From an uncultured Lachnospiraceae bacterium (GTDB lineage Bacteria; Bacillota; Clostridia; Lachnospirales; Lachnospiraceae), in the NCBI GenBank assembly GCA_910584945.1, contig CAJUDY010000041.1, positions 1 through 35,068 of the forward strand: a stretch of DNA of 35,068 nucleotides, written 5' to 3'. The notes beneath the pieces were generated by a model. The model saw only the letters and a list, made by a program, of their open reading frames with translations. It made no database searches and was not told the origin of the DNA. Made by a program: the position numbers and the translations under genes. Below are positions 23,236 to 31,470 of the stretch, one piece after another (position 1 is the stretch's first letter; each line of letters begins with the position of its first letter).

Positions 23236-24794
23236 GTCGAGTCCCTCCTACTTTCAAGTTCCGCTATTTCCCTTCCCGGGGCTTGTACAGTCCATTGTTG
23301 TAGACCGCTGGGCTCGATCTCTCTTTGAACAGGCATGCAGATCAGGAACCTGGTCCGGCCCTTTTGATCTGCTCCGATCTCAAAGCGGAAATTCTGCTCA
23401 TATGCCGCGTTCAGCTTCTGATAGAGGATGGACAGGCCATGGGATGTATTGCTCCTGATTCCCTGGTTGATGCTCCTTAACTTCTGCTCATCCAAAACGG
23501 CACCGGTATTGACCACCTGGACCTTGAGGCCCGCGTCTTTTTTCTCAACGGATATCATCAGCTCCTTGCGGACACTCTCGTCAAAACCATGAACGAACGC
23601 GTTCTCCACCACCGGCTGCAGAAAATGAAAGGGCACCGGCGCCTTCAGAGCCTCCGGGTTCAGCTGCCAGCTGGCCTTCAGTTCTTCCCCGTAACGCAGT
23701 CTCTGAAGCTGCAGATATGCTTTTACATAGTCCACTTCCCGTTCCAGAGGAACCATGGACGCCTGGGTCCTCAGCGTATAGCGGAACATCTTCGACAGAT
23801 CCACAATGGACTGATACAGGGGCATGGAACCCTCATCCAGGGCCATGGAAGCCATACTGTTGAGGGTATTAAAAAGGAAATGGTGGTTGATCTTCAAATC
23901 TGCCATGGCGGACTGGGTATCCTTCAGATCTTTGATCAGGATCTGCTGGGTCTCCTCCTGGGTGGCGATGTGCAGTTCCTTTTCGGTCAGTTCTCTCCGG
24001 AACTGCTCGAACTCGCAGTAATTCCGGATCGCTTTGACGATCCGCCGCATCAGCGCCTGGATGCCCGCCACCACGCTCTGGGGGGAATCATATACCTTCT
24101 CGATCCTGCCCTTTTGGGTCGTGGAATACCGGATATATCCGCCCTGAATGTATCCCATAAAGACCCCGCCGAACAGGATCGGATACTGGAAGATCTCCAT
24201 ACCGTGTTCGCAGGAAAATACATGTTCCGCAGTACATTCTTTCAGAGGAATCCGGCGCATGCACCCGCCCGTACCGGGATGCTGCGCCGGCTGGCAGCAC
24301 TCTACGCAAAAATCCGGATAAAACCTGCTTTGCAGAATCAGATTCCCGTGGGAGTCAAAGATGGCATACCCATAATGCAGCGTCTCCAGAAACTGCGTGC
24401 GGATGGCCTCCACCGCCACGTAGATCAGATCCGGCGACACCTCCATCTGTCTTTCGTCACCGCGAAATGCCGACTCTTCCAGAGCCTCCGCTTCCGGATT
24501 GGATATAAGCAGATGCTGGAAATCTCCCTCTCCGGTGTTGTAGATCTCATGCTCCACTCCCGCTTTCCAATGATAAAAACTTCCCACCGACAGGCGGCTC
24601 TCCACACCGTCCAGTATGGAGAGGGCCCGCCCTTTGATCACATAGATCACCTGTTCCTCATAGTGCCTGTGCCGGGGCTGATGGGAGCCGGCACAGAGAG
24701 TTACGATCCCCGCCTTTAATCCCCGCGCCGAGAAGAGTTCCTGCTTTTCCTCCAGCCAGGAGATCCTTCCCCAGTCCGTGACCTGTATTGCCAT
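23232..24794 (-). CDS. Sensor kinase with N-terminal cupin, PocR ligand-binding domain and LytS-type kinase
   Basis: 520 aa with no membrane segment, hence a cytosolic sensor. A cupin occupies about residues 25-100 (GSHQPRHRHYEEQVIYVIKG). A PocR-like domain follows at about 130-260, Cys-rich (C163, C166, C167, C178, C187, C195). The His_kinase module begins at about 300 (LKINHHFLFNTLNSM, H305), with the ATPase part QPVVENAFVHGF and SNTSHGLSILYQKL. PocR domains in other proteins bind small metabolites; the cupin gives a second possible sensing site. The substrate may be an amino acid from the same operon (inference). ATG 24794 has GGAG nine bases upstream. Confidence 0.9.
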   Translation of the reverse strand: MAIQVTDWGRISWLEEKQELFSARGLKAGIVTLCAGSHQPRHRHYEEQVIYVIKGRALSILDGVESRLSVGSFYHWKAGVEHEIYNTGEGDFQHLLISNPEAEALEESAFRGDERQMEVSPDLIYVAVEAIRTQFLETLHYGYAIFDSHGNLILQSRFYPDFCVECCQPAQHPGTGGCMRRIPLKECTAEHVFSCEHGMEIFQYPILFGGVFMGYIQGGYIRYSTTQKGRIEKVYDSPQSVVAGIQALMRRIVKAIRNYCEFEQFRRELTEKELHIATQEETQQILIKDLKDTQSAMADLKINHHFLFNTLNSMASMALDEGSMPLYQSIVDLSKMFRYTLRTQASMVPLEREVDYVKAYLQLQRLRYGEELKASWQLNPEALKAPVPFHFLQPVVENAFVHGFDESVRKELMISVEKKDAGLKVQVVNTGAVLDEQKLRSINQGIRSNTSHGLSILYQKLNAAYEQNFRFEIGADQKGRTRFLICMPVQREIEPSGLQQWTVQAPGREIAELESRRDST

Positions 24795-24857
24795 CTTCCT
24801 GCACTCCTTCTATCACTCTTTTCTTTCTACTTTAGAGGAACCGACGTTTTTCGTCAA

Positions 24858-26117
24858 TCACTTCTCGTCAAAGGAGCCCGCCGGATAGAGGGGGAACTTT
24901 TCGATCAGCGTCTGGGCCTTTGCCCGGCATGCGGCCAGATTCGCCTCATCCTCCGGCGCTTCCGCCACCTGATTCATAATGGCGGTGATCTCCTTAATCT
25001 CCGGCTCTTTCAGACCTCTCTGGGAGACGGCGGTCAGTCCGATGCGGACTCCGCTGGTCACACCCGGCTTCTCCGGGTCGAAGGGAATCATGTTCTTGTT
25101 CACAGTGATGCCCACAGCGTCCAACGCATTCTGGAAGACCTTGCCGGTGATATGCTTTTCTCTCAAGTCCGCCACCAGCAAATGATTGTCCGTGCCGCCG
25201 CTGACGACGCGGAAGCCATATTTTGTCAGCTCCCCGGCCAGACACTGCGCATTTTTCACCACCTGTTCCATGACTGCCCGGAATTCTTCGCTGGCCGCAT
25301 ACTGGAAAGACCAGGCCTTTGCCGCCATGGTGTGCAGCTGGATAGACCCTAGGGCCCCCGGGAAGGTTCCTTTATCCAGAAGCTTCGCATACTCCGCCTT
25401 GCAGAACACCATACCGCTTCTGGCGCTGCAGAAAGTCTTGGTGGTGGAAGAAGTGACAAAGTCCGCATGAGGAATCGGGCTTGGAATCACACCCGCCGCC
25501 ACCAGGCCCGCGATGTGCGCCATGTCCACCATAAAATAAGCGCCCACTTCTTTTGCCACCTTTGCGATCCGCTCATAGTCAATCAGCCGAGAGTAGGAAC
25601 TTGCGCCCGCAATGATCAGCTTTGGCCGGTACTCCTTTGCCTTTGCTTCCAGCGCGTCATAGTCGATCAGTTCCGTCTCCGGGTCCATGGCATAGAATTC
25701 AAAATGGTAGATCTTGCTCACCCAGTTGGCCGGCGAACCGTGAGTCAGGTGTCCGCCCTGGTCCAGGCGCATGCTCAAGACCTTGTCTCCCGGATTCAGC
25801 ACGGACGCAAACACGCTGTAGTTGGCCGTGGAACCGGAATACGACTGGACGTTCACATGCTCCGCATGGAACAGCTTTTTCGCTCTTTCACATGCCAGCT
25901 CTTCCACCTGGTCCGCGATGTGGGAACCCGCCTGAAATCTTCTTCCCGGGTATCCTTCCAGGGTCTTATTGGTAAATACGCTTCCGGTCAGTTCCATAAC
26001 CGCCAGCGGCGCGGTGCTTTCCGACGCGATCATCTCGATATTCTGCTCCTGGCGCTTTAACTCCTGATCTACCAGTCCTGCCAGTTCCGGGTCTGTTGCT
26101 CTTGTCACTTTTAACAT
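24858..26117 (-). CDS. Serine hydroxymethyltransferase-like PLP enzyme with atypical active-site loop
   Basis: 419 aa, full length for SHMT, which normally interconverts serine and glycine with tetrahydrofolate. The overall fold is conserved (MIASESTAPLAVMELTGSVF, GGHLTHGSPANW, FMVDMAHIAGLVAAG, VTSGVRIG). The lysine loop, normally TTTTHKTLRGPRGG, reads TSSTTKTFCSARSG (222-235): the PLP lysine K227 is kept but the preceding His is Thr and the RGPRG segment is lost. GYPGKRYYGG reads GYPGRRFQAG. These changes suggest a paralogue with altered substrate use, perhaps D-serine, D-alanine or alpha-methylserine. Its operon with dsdA and an alanine/glycine-type symporter supports that. ATG 26117 has GAGGAG nine bases upstream. 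Confidence 0.9.
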   Translation of the reverse strand: MLKVTRATDPELAGLVDQELKRQEQNIEMIASESTAPLAVMELTGSVFTNKTLEGYPGRRFQAGSHIADQVEELACERAKKLFHAEHVNVQSYSGSTANYSVFASVLNPGDKVLSMRLDQGGHLTHGSPANWVSKIYHFEFYAMDPETELIDYDALEAKAKEYRPKLIIAGASSYSRLIDYERIAKVAKEVGAYFMVDMAHIAGLVAAGVIPSPIPHADFVTSSTTKTFCSARSGMVFCKAEYAKLLDKGTFPGALGSIQLHTMAAKAWSFQYAASEEFRAVMEQVVKNAQCLAGELTKYGFRVVSGGTDNHLLVADLREKHITGKVFQNALDAVGITVNKNMIPFDPEKPGVTSGVRIGLTAVSQRGLKEPEIKEITAIMNQVAEAPEDEANLAACRAKAQTLIEKFPLYPAGSFDEK

Positions 26118-26142
26118 ATTATTTCGCTCCTCATTATGTAAA

Positions 26143-27588
26143 CTATTTATTATATTTTTCCCATACACCCGTCGTATCCTCGATCCCGAATCCCTTCGGG
26201 TCGAATACCGGCTCTTTTCCTGCCTTCTTCTGTTCCTCGTAATCTTTTAGAAGGGCGAATCCCTTTTTCGATAGCAGCAGGATCGCCACAATATTCAGCC
26301 ATGCCATCATAGCTACTCCCGTATCTCCCATGGTCCAGATAATCTGTCCATTGACCAGAACACCGGAAAAGCAGGAGAAGAGGAAGATTCCTCTCATGAC
26401 CAGAACCGCCGTCTTATTCCCCTGGAACAGATAGCGGACGTTAGCCTCCGCCTGGTAATAATAGCCCATCAGGGAGGTAAATACGAACATGATGATAATG
26501 ATCGCCAGCAGTTTGCCCGCCCAGGTTCCAAGAGACGTACTCAAAGCATTCTGAGCCCAGCGAATCCCGTACTCCACGCCGGGGAGGTTTTCCGCCAGCA
26601 TGGTCTCTCCGTCCGGACCCACGGTGTTGTAACAGCCGGACAGAAGAATGATCAGCGCGGAAGAGCTGCAGACGATCAAGGTATCAATGTACACAGAAAA
26701 GGCCTGCACCAGTCCCTGTTTTGCCGGATGAGAGCACTCTGCCGCCGCGCTGACGATGGCGCCGGAGCCCTGTCCCGCCTCGTTGGAATAGATTCCCCGC
26801 TTCACGCCCCAGGAGATGGCAGATCCGATGATTCCGCCGAAGACCGGATGGATGGCGAAGGCGGAGGAGAAAATCATCCGAAAGACTCCCGGCACCGCGC
26901 CAAGATTGGTTCCGATCACGGCAAAGGCCATGAGTACATAGACCACGCACATAACCGGCGCCATGTATTCCGCAATCTTTCCGATCCGCTTGATTCCGCC
27001 GCACACCACAACGGCCAGGACAGTGCAGAAGATCGCGCCCACCACCACCATATTGGCCCCGAAAGCCTCTTCATAGGTAGATGCGATAGAATTCACATGA
27101 AGTCCCGGCATCAGAATCCCGGGCCCCAGCACCGTCGCCACGGCAAACAACACCGCATAGGGCTTACAGTGTAACGCCCGCTCGATAAAGTAAGCCGGAC
27201 CTCCCAGGTATTCGCCGTTCCCCGTCCTGGTCTTATAGGCCTGGGCCAGGGCAGACTCCATAAAGGCGGAGCTGGCTCCGATAAAGGCGATTACCCACAT
27301 CCAGAAGACCGCTCCCGGACCTCCGAAGTAGATCGCCGTCGCAACCCCGGCGATATTGCCCATGCCCACCCGGGAACCGACCGTGGCGGCAAAGGCCTGG
27401 AAGGGGGTAATCCCTGTATCCGACTTTTCTCCGTGAACCAGCAGATGAAACATTTCCTTAAAAAGCCTTACCTGCGGAAATCTCATACGCACCGAGAACC
27501 ACAATCCTGCTCCTAGACACAGGAACACGAGCGGCATACTCCACAGGATGGAATTCAGACCGTTCATCGCATTTGTAAACAACTCCAT
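26143..27588 (-). CDS. Sodium:alanine/glycine symporter (AGCS family)
   Basis: Sodium-coupled amino-acid uptake permease, 481 aa, with about ten hydrophobic segments. Family signatures include TPFQAFAATVGSRVGMGNIA, GGPGAVFWMW, GNGEYLGGPAYFIERAL and GVKRGIYSNEAGQGSGA. AGCS members carry L- or D-alanine, glycine and sometimes serine. It is the first gene of a five-gene operon ending in dsdA and precedes the SHMT-like gene by 25 bases. GGAGGTGT precedes the ATG. Supply of D-serine, D-alanine or glycine to the cytosolic enzymes is inferred. The roughly 130 bases upstream (27589-27728) hold no ORF. Confidence 0.95.
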   Translation of the reverse strand: MELFTNAMNGLNSILWSMPLVFLCLGAGLWFSVRMRFPQVRLFKEMFHLLVHGEKSDTGITPFQAFAATVGSRVGMGNIAGVATAIYFGGPGAVFWMWVIAFIGASSAFMESALAQAYKTRTGNGEYLGGPAYFIERALHCKPYAVLFAVATVLGPGILMPGLHVNSIASTYEEAFGANMVVVGAIFCTVLAVVVCGGIKRIGKIAEYMAPVMCVVYVLMAFAVIGTNLGAVPGVFRMIFSSAFAIHPVFGGIIGSAISWGVKRGIYSNEAGQGSGAIVSAAAECSHPAKQGLVQAFSVYIDTLIVCSSSALIILLSGCYNTVGPDGETMLAENLPGVEYGIRWAQNALSTSLGTWAGKLLAIIIIMFVFTSLMGYYYQAEANVRYLFQGNKTAVLVMRGIFLFSCFSGVLVNGQIIWTMGDTGVAMMAWLNIVAILLLSKKGFALLKDYEEQKKAGKEPVFDPKGFGIEDTTGVWEKYNK

Positions 27589-27728
27589 AAGACACCTCCG
27601 TTTTTCTTACTCTTTTGTGCAGCATTTGCTGACTTTTGATGTATTTATTATCGCAAACTCCAAAGGCTTAGGATATTACGAATCCTGACCTTCTTTTTAC
27701 CGATTCCGGCAGATGCGGGCAAAAAAAA

Positions 27729-27750
27729 GCCCATCGCTTTCGCAATGAGC
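27729..27750 (-). terminator. Rho-independent terminator after the acetyltransferase gene
   Basis: On the minus strand GCTCATTGC and GCGATGGGC pair around a GAAA tetraloop and are followed by eight T residues. Confidence 0.92.
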
Positions 27751-27759
27751 CTTTTTCCG

Positions 27760-28332
27760 CTAAGCCATCTCTTCCTCCGCAATCGCCCGCAGCACCCTGC
27801 AGGGATTGCCCACCGCAACCACATTGTCCGGGATATCTTTTGTCACCACGCTTCCGGCTCCGATCACCACATTGCTGCCGATGGTCACCCCGGGAAGAAC
27901 CTGTACGCCGGCTCCGATCCAGACGTCATTGCCGACGGTGATGGGGCGGGCGTATTCCAACCCCTGGTTCCTTTTGGCCGCATTGATGGGATGTCCCGCC
28001 GTATGGAAGCCGCAGTCCGGGGCGATAAAGACGTTGTCGCCAAATCGTACCTTCGCGCCGTCCAATATCATCAGATTATGGTTGGCGTAAAAGTTCTTTC
28101 CGATCTCGATGTTGTACCCATAATCGCACCAGAAAGGCGCCTGGATTGTGAATTCCCCATCGGTCTTTCCAAACAGCTTTCTCAAAAGGTCTTTCTTTTT
28201 GTGAAGCTCGGTGGGCCTGGTATTATTGTACTCAAAGCATACATCTTTACAGCGATCCCGTTCTCTCAACAATTCCTCATCGTAATTCGCGTCATATAGC
28301 ATGCCCGCCGCACATTTTTCCTTTTCTGTCAT
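27760..28332 (-). CDS. Maltose/galactoside-type O-acetyltransferase (hexapeptide repeat)
   Basis: 190 aa. Left-handed beta-helix acetyltransferase using acetyl-CoA. It has the Mac N-terminal domain (CAAGMLYDANYDEELLRERD) and hexapeptide repeats (GKNFYANHNLMILDGAKVRF). The catalytic His lies in GFHTAGHPI and the CoA site in ITVGNDVWIGAGVQVLPGVT. ATG 28332 has AAAGGAG eight bases upstream; earlier in-frame codons are non-coding leader. It diverges from the flavodoxin-fold gene. The natural acceptor sugar of these detoxification-type enzymes is uncertain. Confidence 0.93.
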   Translation of the reverse strand: MTEKEKCAAGMLYDANYDEELLRERDRCKDVCFEYNNTRPTELHKKKDLLRKLFGKTDGEFTIQAPFWCDYGYNIEIGKNFYANHNLMILDGAKVRFGDNVFIAPDCGFHTAGHPINAAKRNQGLEYARPITVGNDVWIGAGVQVLPGVTIGSNVVIGAGSVVTKDIPDNVVAVGNPCRVLRAIAEEEMA

Positions 28333-28461
28333 ACTTACCGCTCCTTTATTCCATGTTTTTTGACTTACTATAGCGATCCGAACCCTCCCTGTCAAGATTT
28401 TTAAATGGCAAATATTTTCATCCTGTGTTACAATGGAGCAAAATCAAAACAGGAGGATGAC

Positions 28462-29082
28462 ATGAAAGTATTGATGTTAAACGGAAGTGCAAAGACAAAC
28501 GGAAACACTTACACCGCACTTCTTGAGGTTGGAAAACAGTTGGAAAAAGAAGGTGTTGACTATGAGATCGTGCAGATCGGCGGGAAGCCGGTCAGGGACT
28601 GTATCGGATGTAATAAATGCAATGACAACGGATGTGTATTTACCGATGACGATGTAAACGCATTTATCGCCAAAGCAAAAGAGACGGACGGCTTTGTCTT
28701 CGGTACGCCGGTCTACTACGCCCATCCCAGCGGCCGCATCCTGTCCTTCCTGGACCGGGTATTCTACAGCAGCAGCCGTGTCTTCCGTTTTAAACCGGGA
28801 GCGACCGTGGCCGTGGCCAGAAGAGGCGGCACCACCGCTTCCTTTGACTGCCTGAACAAATATTTCGGCATCTCCCAGATGCCGGTGGCCGGTTCCACCT
28901 ACTGGAACAACGTACACGGATCCGTCCCGGGCGAGGCCGGGCAGGATGCGGAGGGCTTACAGACCATGCGGAACCTGGCGCGGAATCTGGCCTGGATGCT
29001 CAAATGCTTTGAAGCCGGTAAGAAAAACGGGATTCCTCTGCCGGAGGCAGAAAGCGACCACCGGACGAATTTTATCCGCTGA
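28462..29082 (+). CDS. Flavodoxin-family NAD(P)H-dependent oxidoreductase
   Basis: 206 aa from ATG 28462, which is preceded by AGGAGG. Flavodoxin-like fold: FMN phosphate loop NGSAKTNGNTYTAL, then CIGCNKCNDNGCVFTDDDV, a four-Cys segment common in the iron-sulfur flavoprotein/FMN-reductase-like group. FGTPVYYAHPSGRILSFLDR and VAVARRGGTTASFDCLN follow. It is cytosolic and probably reduces a quinone, nitro compound or similar. It is monocistronic and divergent from the acetyltransferase, with a TACAAT -10 box near 28430. Confidence 0.93.
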   Translation: MKVLMLNGSAKTNGNTYTALLEVGKQLEKEGVDYEIVQIGGKPVRDCIGCNKCNDNGCVFTDDDVNAFIAKAKETDGFVFGTPVYYAHPSGRILSFLDRVFYSSSRVFRFKPGATVAVARRGGTTASFDCLNKYFGISQMPVAGSTYWNNVHGSVPGEAGQDAEGLQTMRNLARNLAWMLKCFEAGKKNGIPLPEAESDHRTNFIR

Positions 29083-29115
29083 CCAGAAGGAGGGACATAC
29101 CAGTTCTGGCGGAGT

Positions 29116-29385
29116 TTATTGTTTCACGATAATTGAAGTTGCATGCCGCCATCTGGAATTGTCCTCCGTGACGTAGACGCCTTCGCTGGGCGCACAGTTC
29201 AAGGCGTCCAGCATGTAGATCACGGTCTTTCCGCAGAGCGTGACTCCGTAGCTGTGTCCTTTCAGGTTTGCCAGATTGATCAGGTAATCTGCCTCCGTCA
29301 CACAGGTGGGCAGGTAATTGGTCCGGCCTCCAAAATCGTGAGACCAGAGGATGGACGCACATTCCTTCCCGTCATTCTTTACAAG
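29116..29385 (-). pseudogene. DUF362-like protein remnant
   Basis: A minus-strand frame open from about 29385 reads ILWSHDFGGRTNYLPTCV, then EADYLINLANLKGHSYGVTLCGK and IYMLDALNCAPSEGVYVTED. This resembles DUF362 proteins (ADYLIN...LKGH...CGKN...YxLD). There is no start codon or N-terminal region, and the residues between the CGK and YMLD motifs appear deleted. It begins at the end of the 185-aa gene and has no ribosome site. Confidence 0.6.
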
Positions 29386-29936
29386 CGCTTATATTCATGC
29401 GGATAATAAGCTTCTAATTCCTCTGCATCTGTCTCTTTCCCCGCGTAGGTCGAAAGCCAGCTTTCATAGTCCGGATTATCCCAGACAGTACCGTCTTCAA
29501 AAACCACTTGTTTCAGACAGACCAGCGCGTACGCGGCTTGGTTCGCTTCTCCATCGTACAGAGACCAGCCGCCGCGGTATTCCTCTGTCCGGCCGGGCAA
29601 AATATTCTCCTTTGACCGAACCAGATTCTCAAAGCTTTGTTCCGCACTGCTGTCGAGGAAATTCCAGTATAGTTCTAATGGCGTACCGTCTGCATCAAAA
29701 GCCAGCATGCCATACTGCGTCTCGGTAATTGTCTGGTCTGTATGGTTGGTAAGGACGTCGTGAATATAAGGACTTCCGTCTTCATAGCGGAGAATCTCCG
29801 CGCTTTCATGAATGATTGTCTTAGAATTATTTCCGCTCGAGAAGGCATTTACCGAAATCCCGATCAGGCTGGCTGCAGCCAGGACCATCAGGCAGAGAGA
29901 CCATAAAGTAACATGGGTGGTTCGTTTCGTAATCAT
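29379..29936 (-). CDS. Secreted/membrane-anchored beta-domain protein (DUF5780-like)
   Basis: 185 aa. A short basic N terminus is followed by one hydrophobic segment (LWSLCLMVLAAASLIGISVNA, about residues 11-31), either a signal anchor or a signal peptide. The rest is an extracytoplasmic beta-sandwich-like domain: ILRYEDGSPYIHDVLTNHTD, YGMLAFDADGTPLELYW and VFEDGTVWDNPDYESWLSTY, resembling DUF5780-type domains of Lachnospiraceae. AAAGGAG lies before the ATG. Function is unknown. It lies in a region of decayed genes but is itself intact. Confidence 0.75.
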   Translation of the reverse strand: MITKRTTHVTLWSLCLMVLAAASLIGISVNAFSSGNNSKTIIHESAEILRYEDGSPYIHDVLTNHTDQTITETQYGMLAFDADGTPLELYWNFLDSSAEQSFENLVRSKENILPGRTEEYRGGWSLYDGEANQAAYALVCLKQVVFEDGTVWDNPDYESWLSTYAGKETDAEELEAYYPHEYKRL

Positions 29937-29952
29937 ACTCGTAAGACTCCTT

Positions 29953-30060
29953 TCACTGCTTCAACTCTCTTGCAACATCCGCAATCGTGTATTTTTTCAT
30001 CTAATTTTCCATCGCTTCCTGGATACGCATAAACTTCCCGTCCAGTACCCGATGAATATA
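29953..30060 (-). other. Mini-ORFs beside the IS remnant, probably gene debris
   Basis: On the minus strand a 20-codon stretch (MYIHRVLDGKFMRIQEAMEN) ends three bases before a 15-codon one (MKKYTIADVARELKQ) that looks like the first helix of a helix-turn-helix regulator, then stops. Both lie directly left of the IS remnant and have no full domain. They are best read as debris of a gene broken by the insertion. Confidence 0.3.
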
Positions 30061-30077
30061 CATATTTTGTTATTTTT

Positions 30078-30547
30078 CATTATATCTGGTGAGTTGAAAG
30101 TTTTCAATAAAAAAATAACCCTTCCGTATGTTTTATGGTATCCTTATAGTCACCACAACAAAAGGATAAAAACCACACGAACCATAGGGCTTATGCTGCG
30201 TTCCGATAAGCCTGGTGTCACCTCTGTCATCCGTGACCTTGCACTCAGCCCGGGATGTTACGATTCCATGCTCCACTTCTTCAGGGCATCCTCCTGGTCG
30301 CTGGATGATGTGGGGAAACACTGGTTTTCAGCCGTCAGGGAGCATGCACCCCTTTACAGGGAAGGGAACTTCTATGTCCTTGTAGGTGACGGGGTGAAAC
30401 AGTCCAAAGAAGGCCGCCGGATGCCAGGAGTGAAGAAGCTGTTCCAGGAAACGGAGGCGGAGCTCTATGGCAGAAAGAGCCAGATAATCAATGGGATTCT
30501 CTGGTTTTGTAGTGGTACAAACTTTCAACTCACAAGATTATATAATG
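30078..30547 (+). mobile_element. Internally deleted insertion sequence with terminal inverted repeats
   Basis: The exact 15-base repeat GTGAGTTGAAAGTTT (30089-30103) recurs inverted at 30519-30533. The similarity extends outward to CATTATAT on each side with a three-base indel. The ends enclose about 470 bases carrying only the first part of a transposase. It is therefore a defective, MITE-sized derivative. No clear target duplication was seen. Confidence 0.75.
30123..30510 (+). pseudogene. IS4-like DDE transposase, N-terminal remnant
   Basis: Within the IS ends, one frame reads MLRSDKPGVTSVIRDLALSP and YDSMLHFFRASSWSLDDVGK, then FYVLVGDGVKQSKEGRRMPG and VKKLFQETE. This is the N-terminal part of a clostridial DDE transposase, with the first Asp in VGDGVKQ. 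The frame then runs out (LYGRKSQIINGILWF) into the right terminal repeat, so the catalytic C-terminal two thirds are missing. It could move only if a complete copy elsewhere supplied transposase. Confidence 0.8.
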
Positions 30548-30606
30548 GCGGAGTTTTTTTGTTTGGCCTTTCTTTAGATCCAAACAGTCTAAAACTACTA
30601 CAGGAT

Positions 30607-30866
30607 TTAACAAATAATGATATCGATCAGGCCCTTTTCCATCTGTTCTTTTACCAGATCCGCATTGGCCGTAAAAAAATCATAACGGACAAGCGGATAC
30701 TGTTGATGAAACGACGCAATGATCTCCGGCAAAAGCTGCATGACCGCCAGCTCTCCGCCGCAGCATTCCCTCATCCGTTAAAGTGATCTTTCGTGAACCT
30801 CTGCGGCACGGTTAATGCCTCCCTCCGGACAACCGTAAGAAAATATTTAAGAACTCTGATTTCCAT
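30607..30866 (-). pseudogene. LysR-family regulator remnant
   Basis: ATG 30866 has GGGAGG upstream and encodes MEIRVLKYFLTVV, a LysR N terminus. The helix-turn-helix is then lost: the frame turns to ALTVPQRFTKDHFNG and stops. In another frame CGGELAVMQLLPEIIASFHQ and YDFFTANADLVKEQMEKGLI give the start of the LysR effector domain, ending at a stop near 30607. Roughly 75 residues are missing between the two parts and the C-terminal domain is gone. Confidence 0.8.
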
Positions 30867-30957
30867 CCTGATACCTCCCTGAAATCTTTTTACAAGAATA
30901 TCAGTTTTATGCCCAAAAAGCAATCGTGTACACATCAAAAAAGCTTTTATAGTAAAA

Positions 30958-30996
30958 GCAGGCATCCGATCTCCTCAGGAGCTTTCGAATGCCTGC
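30958..30996 (-). terminator. Terminator after the flavodoxin gene
   Basis: GCAGGCATCCG and CGAATGCCTGC form an 11-base stem with one mismatch around a 17-base loop. On the minus strand it is followed by TTTTAC, and on the plus strand by ATTTTTC, so it may stop transcription in both directions. Confidence 0.8.
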
Positions 30997-31006
30997 ATTT
31001 TTCTTT

Positions 31007-31435
31007 TTACACCCCTGCCAGCGACGCCCCAAGGGCCCTGCAGGAAGCGATCGCGTCATCTTCCGGCGCCTCGTTGCAGATTACCGGATCGCACACCAGC
31101 ACCGCTCCATCCTTTTCACAAGTCTCCTGCCAGGTGTGCATCCATTCCCCGTCCCCCCAGCCGTAAGAGCCAAACAAGCCAATCTTCTTGCCGCCAAGCT
31201 TTCCTTCGCAGGAAGAGAACATCGGCTCAAATTCGCTCTCCTCCAGCTGCTCCGATCCCATGGACGGGCAGCCGAATGCCACCGCATCAAAGGCATCCAT
31301 CTGCGCCGCGTCAAATTCACTGCACTCCAGAAGGGAAACCTCTGCCCCCTTTTCCTTTGCACCCTCTGCCACAGCAGAGGCCATTGCCTCCGTATTCCCA
31401 GTGCCGCTCCAATAAACTACTGCAATCTTGCCCAT
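31007..31435 (-). CDS. Flavodoxin
   Basis: 142-aa short-chain flavodoxin, a soluble FMN electron carrier that replaces ferredoxin when iron is scarce. The FMN phosphate loop is VVYWSGTGNTEAMA (7-20), the isoalloxazine-binding segments are GCPSMGSEQLEE and GSYGWGDGEWM. AAGGAAGG lies upstream of the ATG. It follows the DUF3793 gene by 35 bases on the same strand and both are downstream of two DtxR-like operator sites, so iron-dependent repression is likely (inference). Confidence 0.95.
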   Translation of the reverse strand: MGKIAVVYWSGTGNTEAMASAVAEGAKEKGAEVSLLECSEFDAAQMDAFDAVAFGCPSMGSEQLEESEFEPMFSSCEGKLGGKKIGLFGSYGWGDGEWMHTWQETCEKDGAVLVCDPVICNEAPEDDAIASCRALGASLAGV

Positions 31436-31470
31436 ACTTATATCCTTCCTTTCTTCTGTTATAATTTGTA

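Noticed and set aside
23589..24719. 376-codon plus-strand open frame opposite the sensor kinase
   Set aside because: No domain is visible, and the minus strand carries clear cupin, PocR-like and kinase motifs over the same bases.
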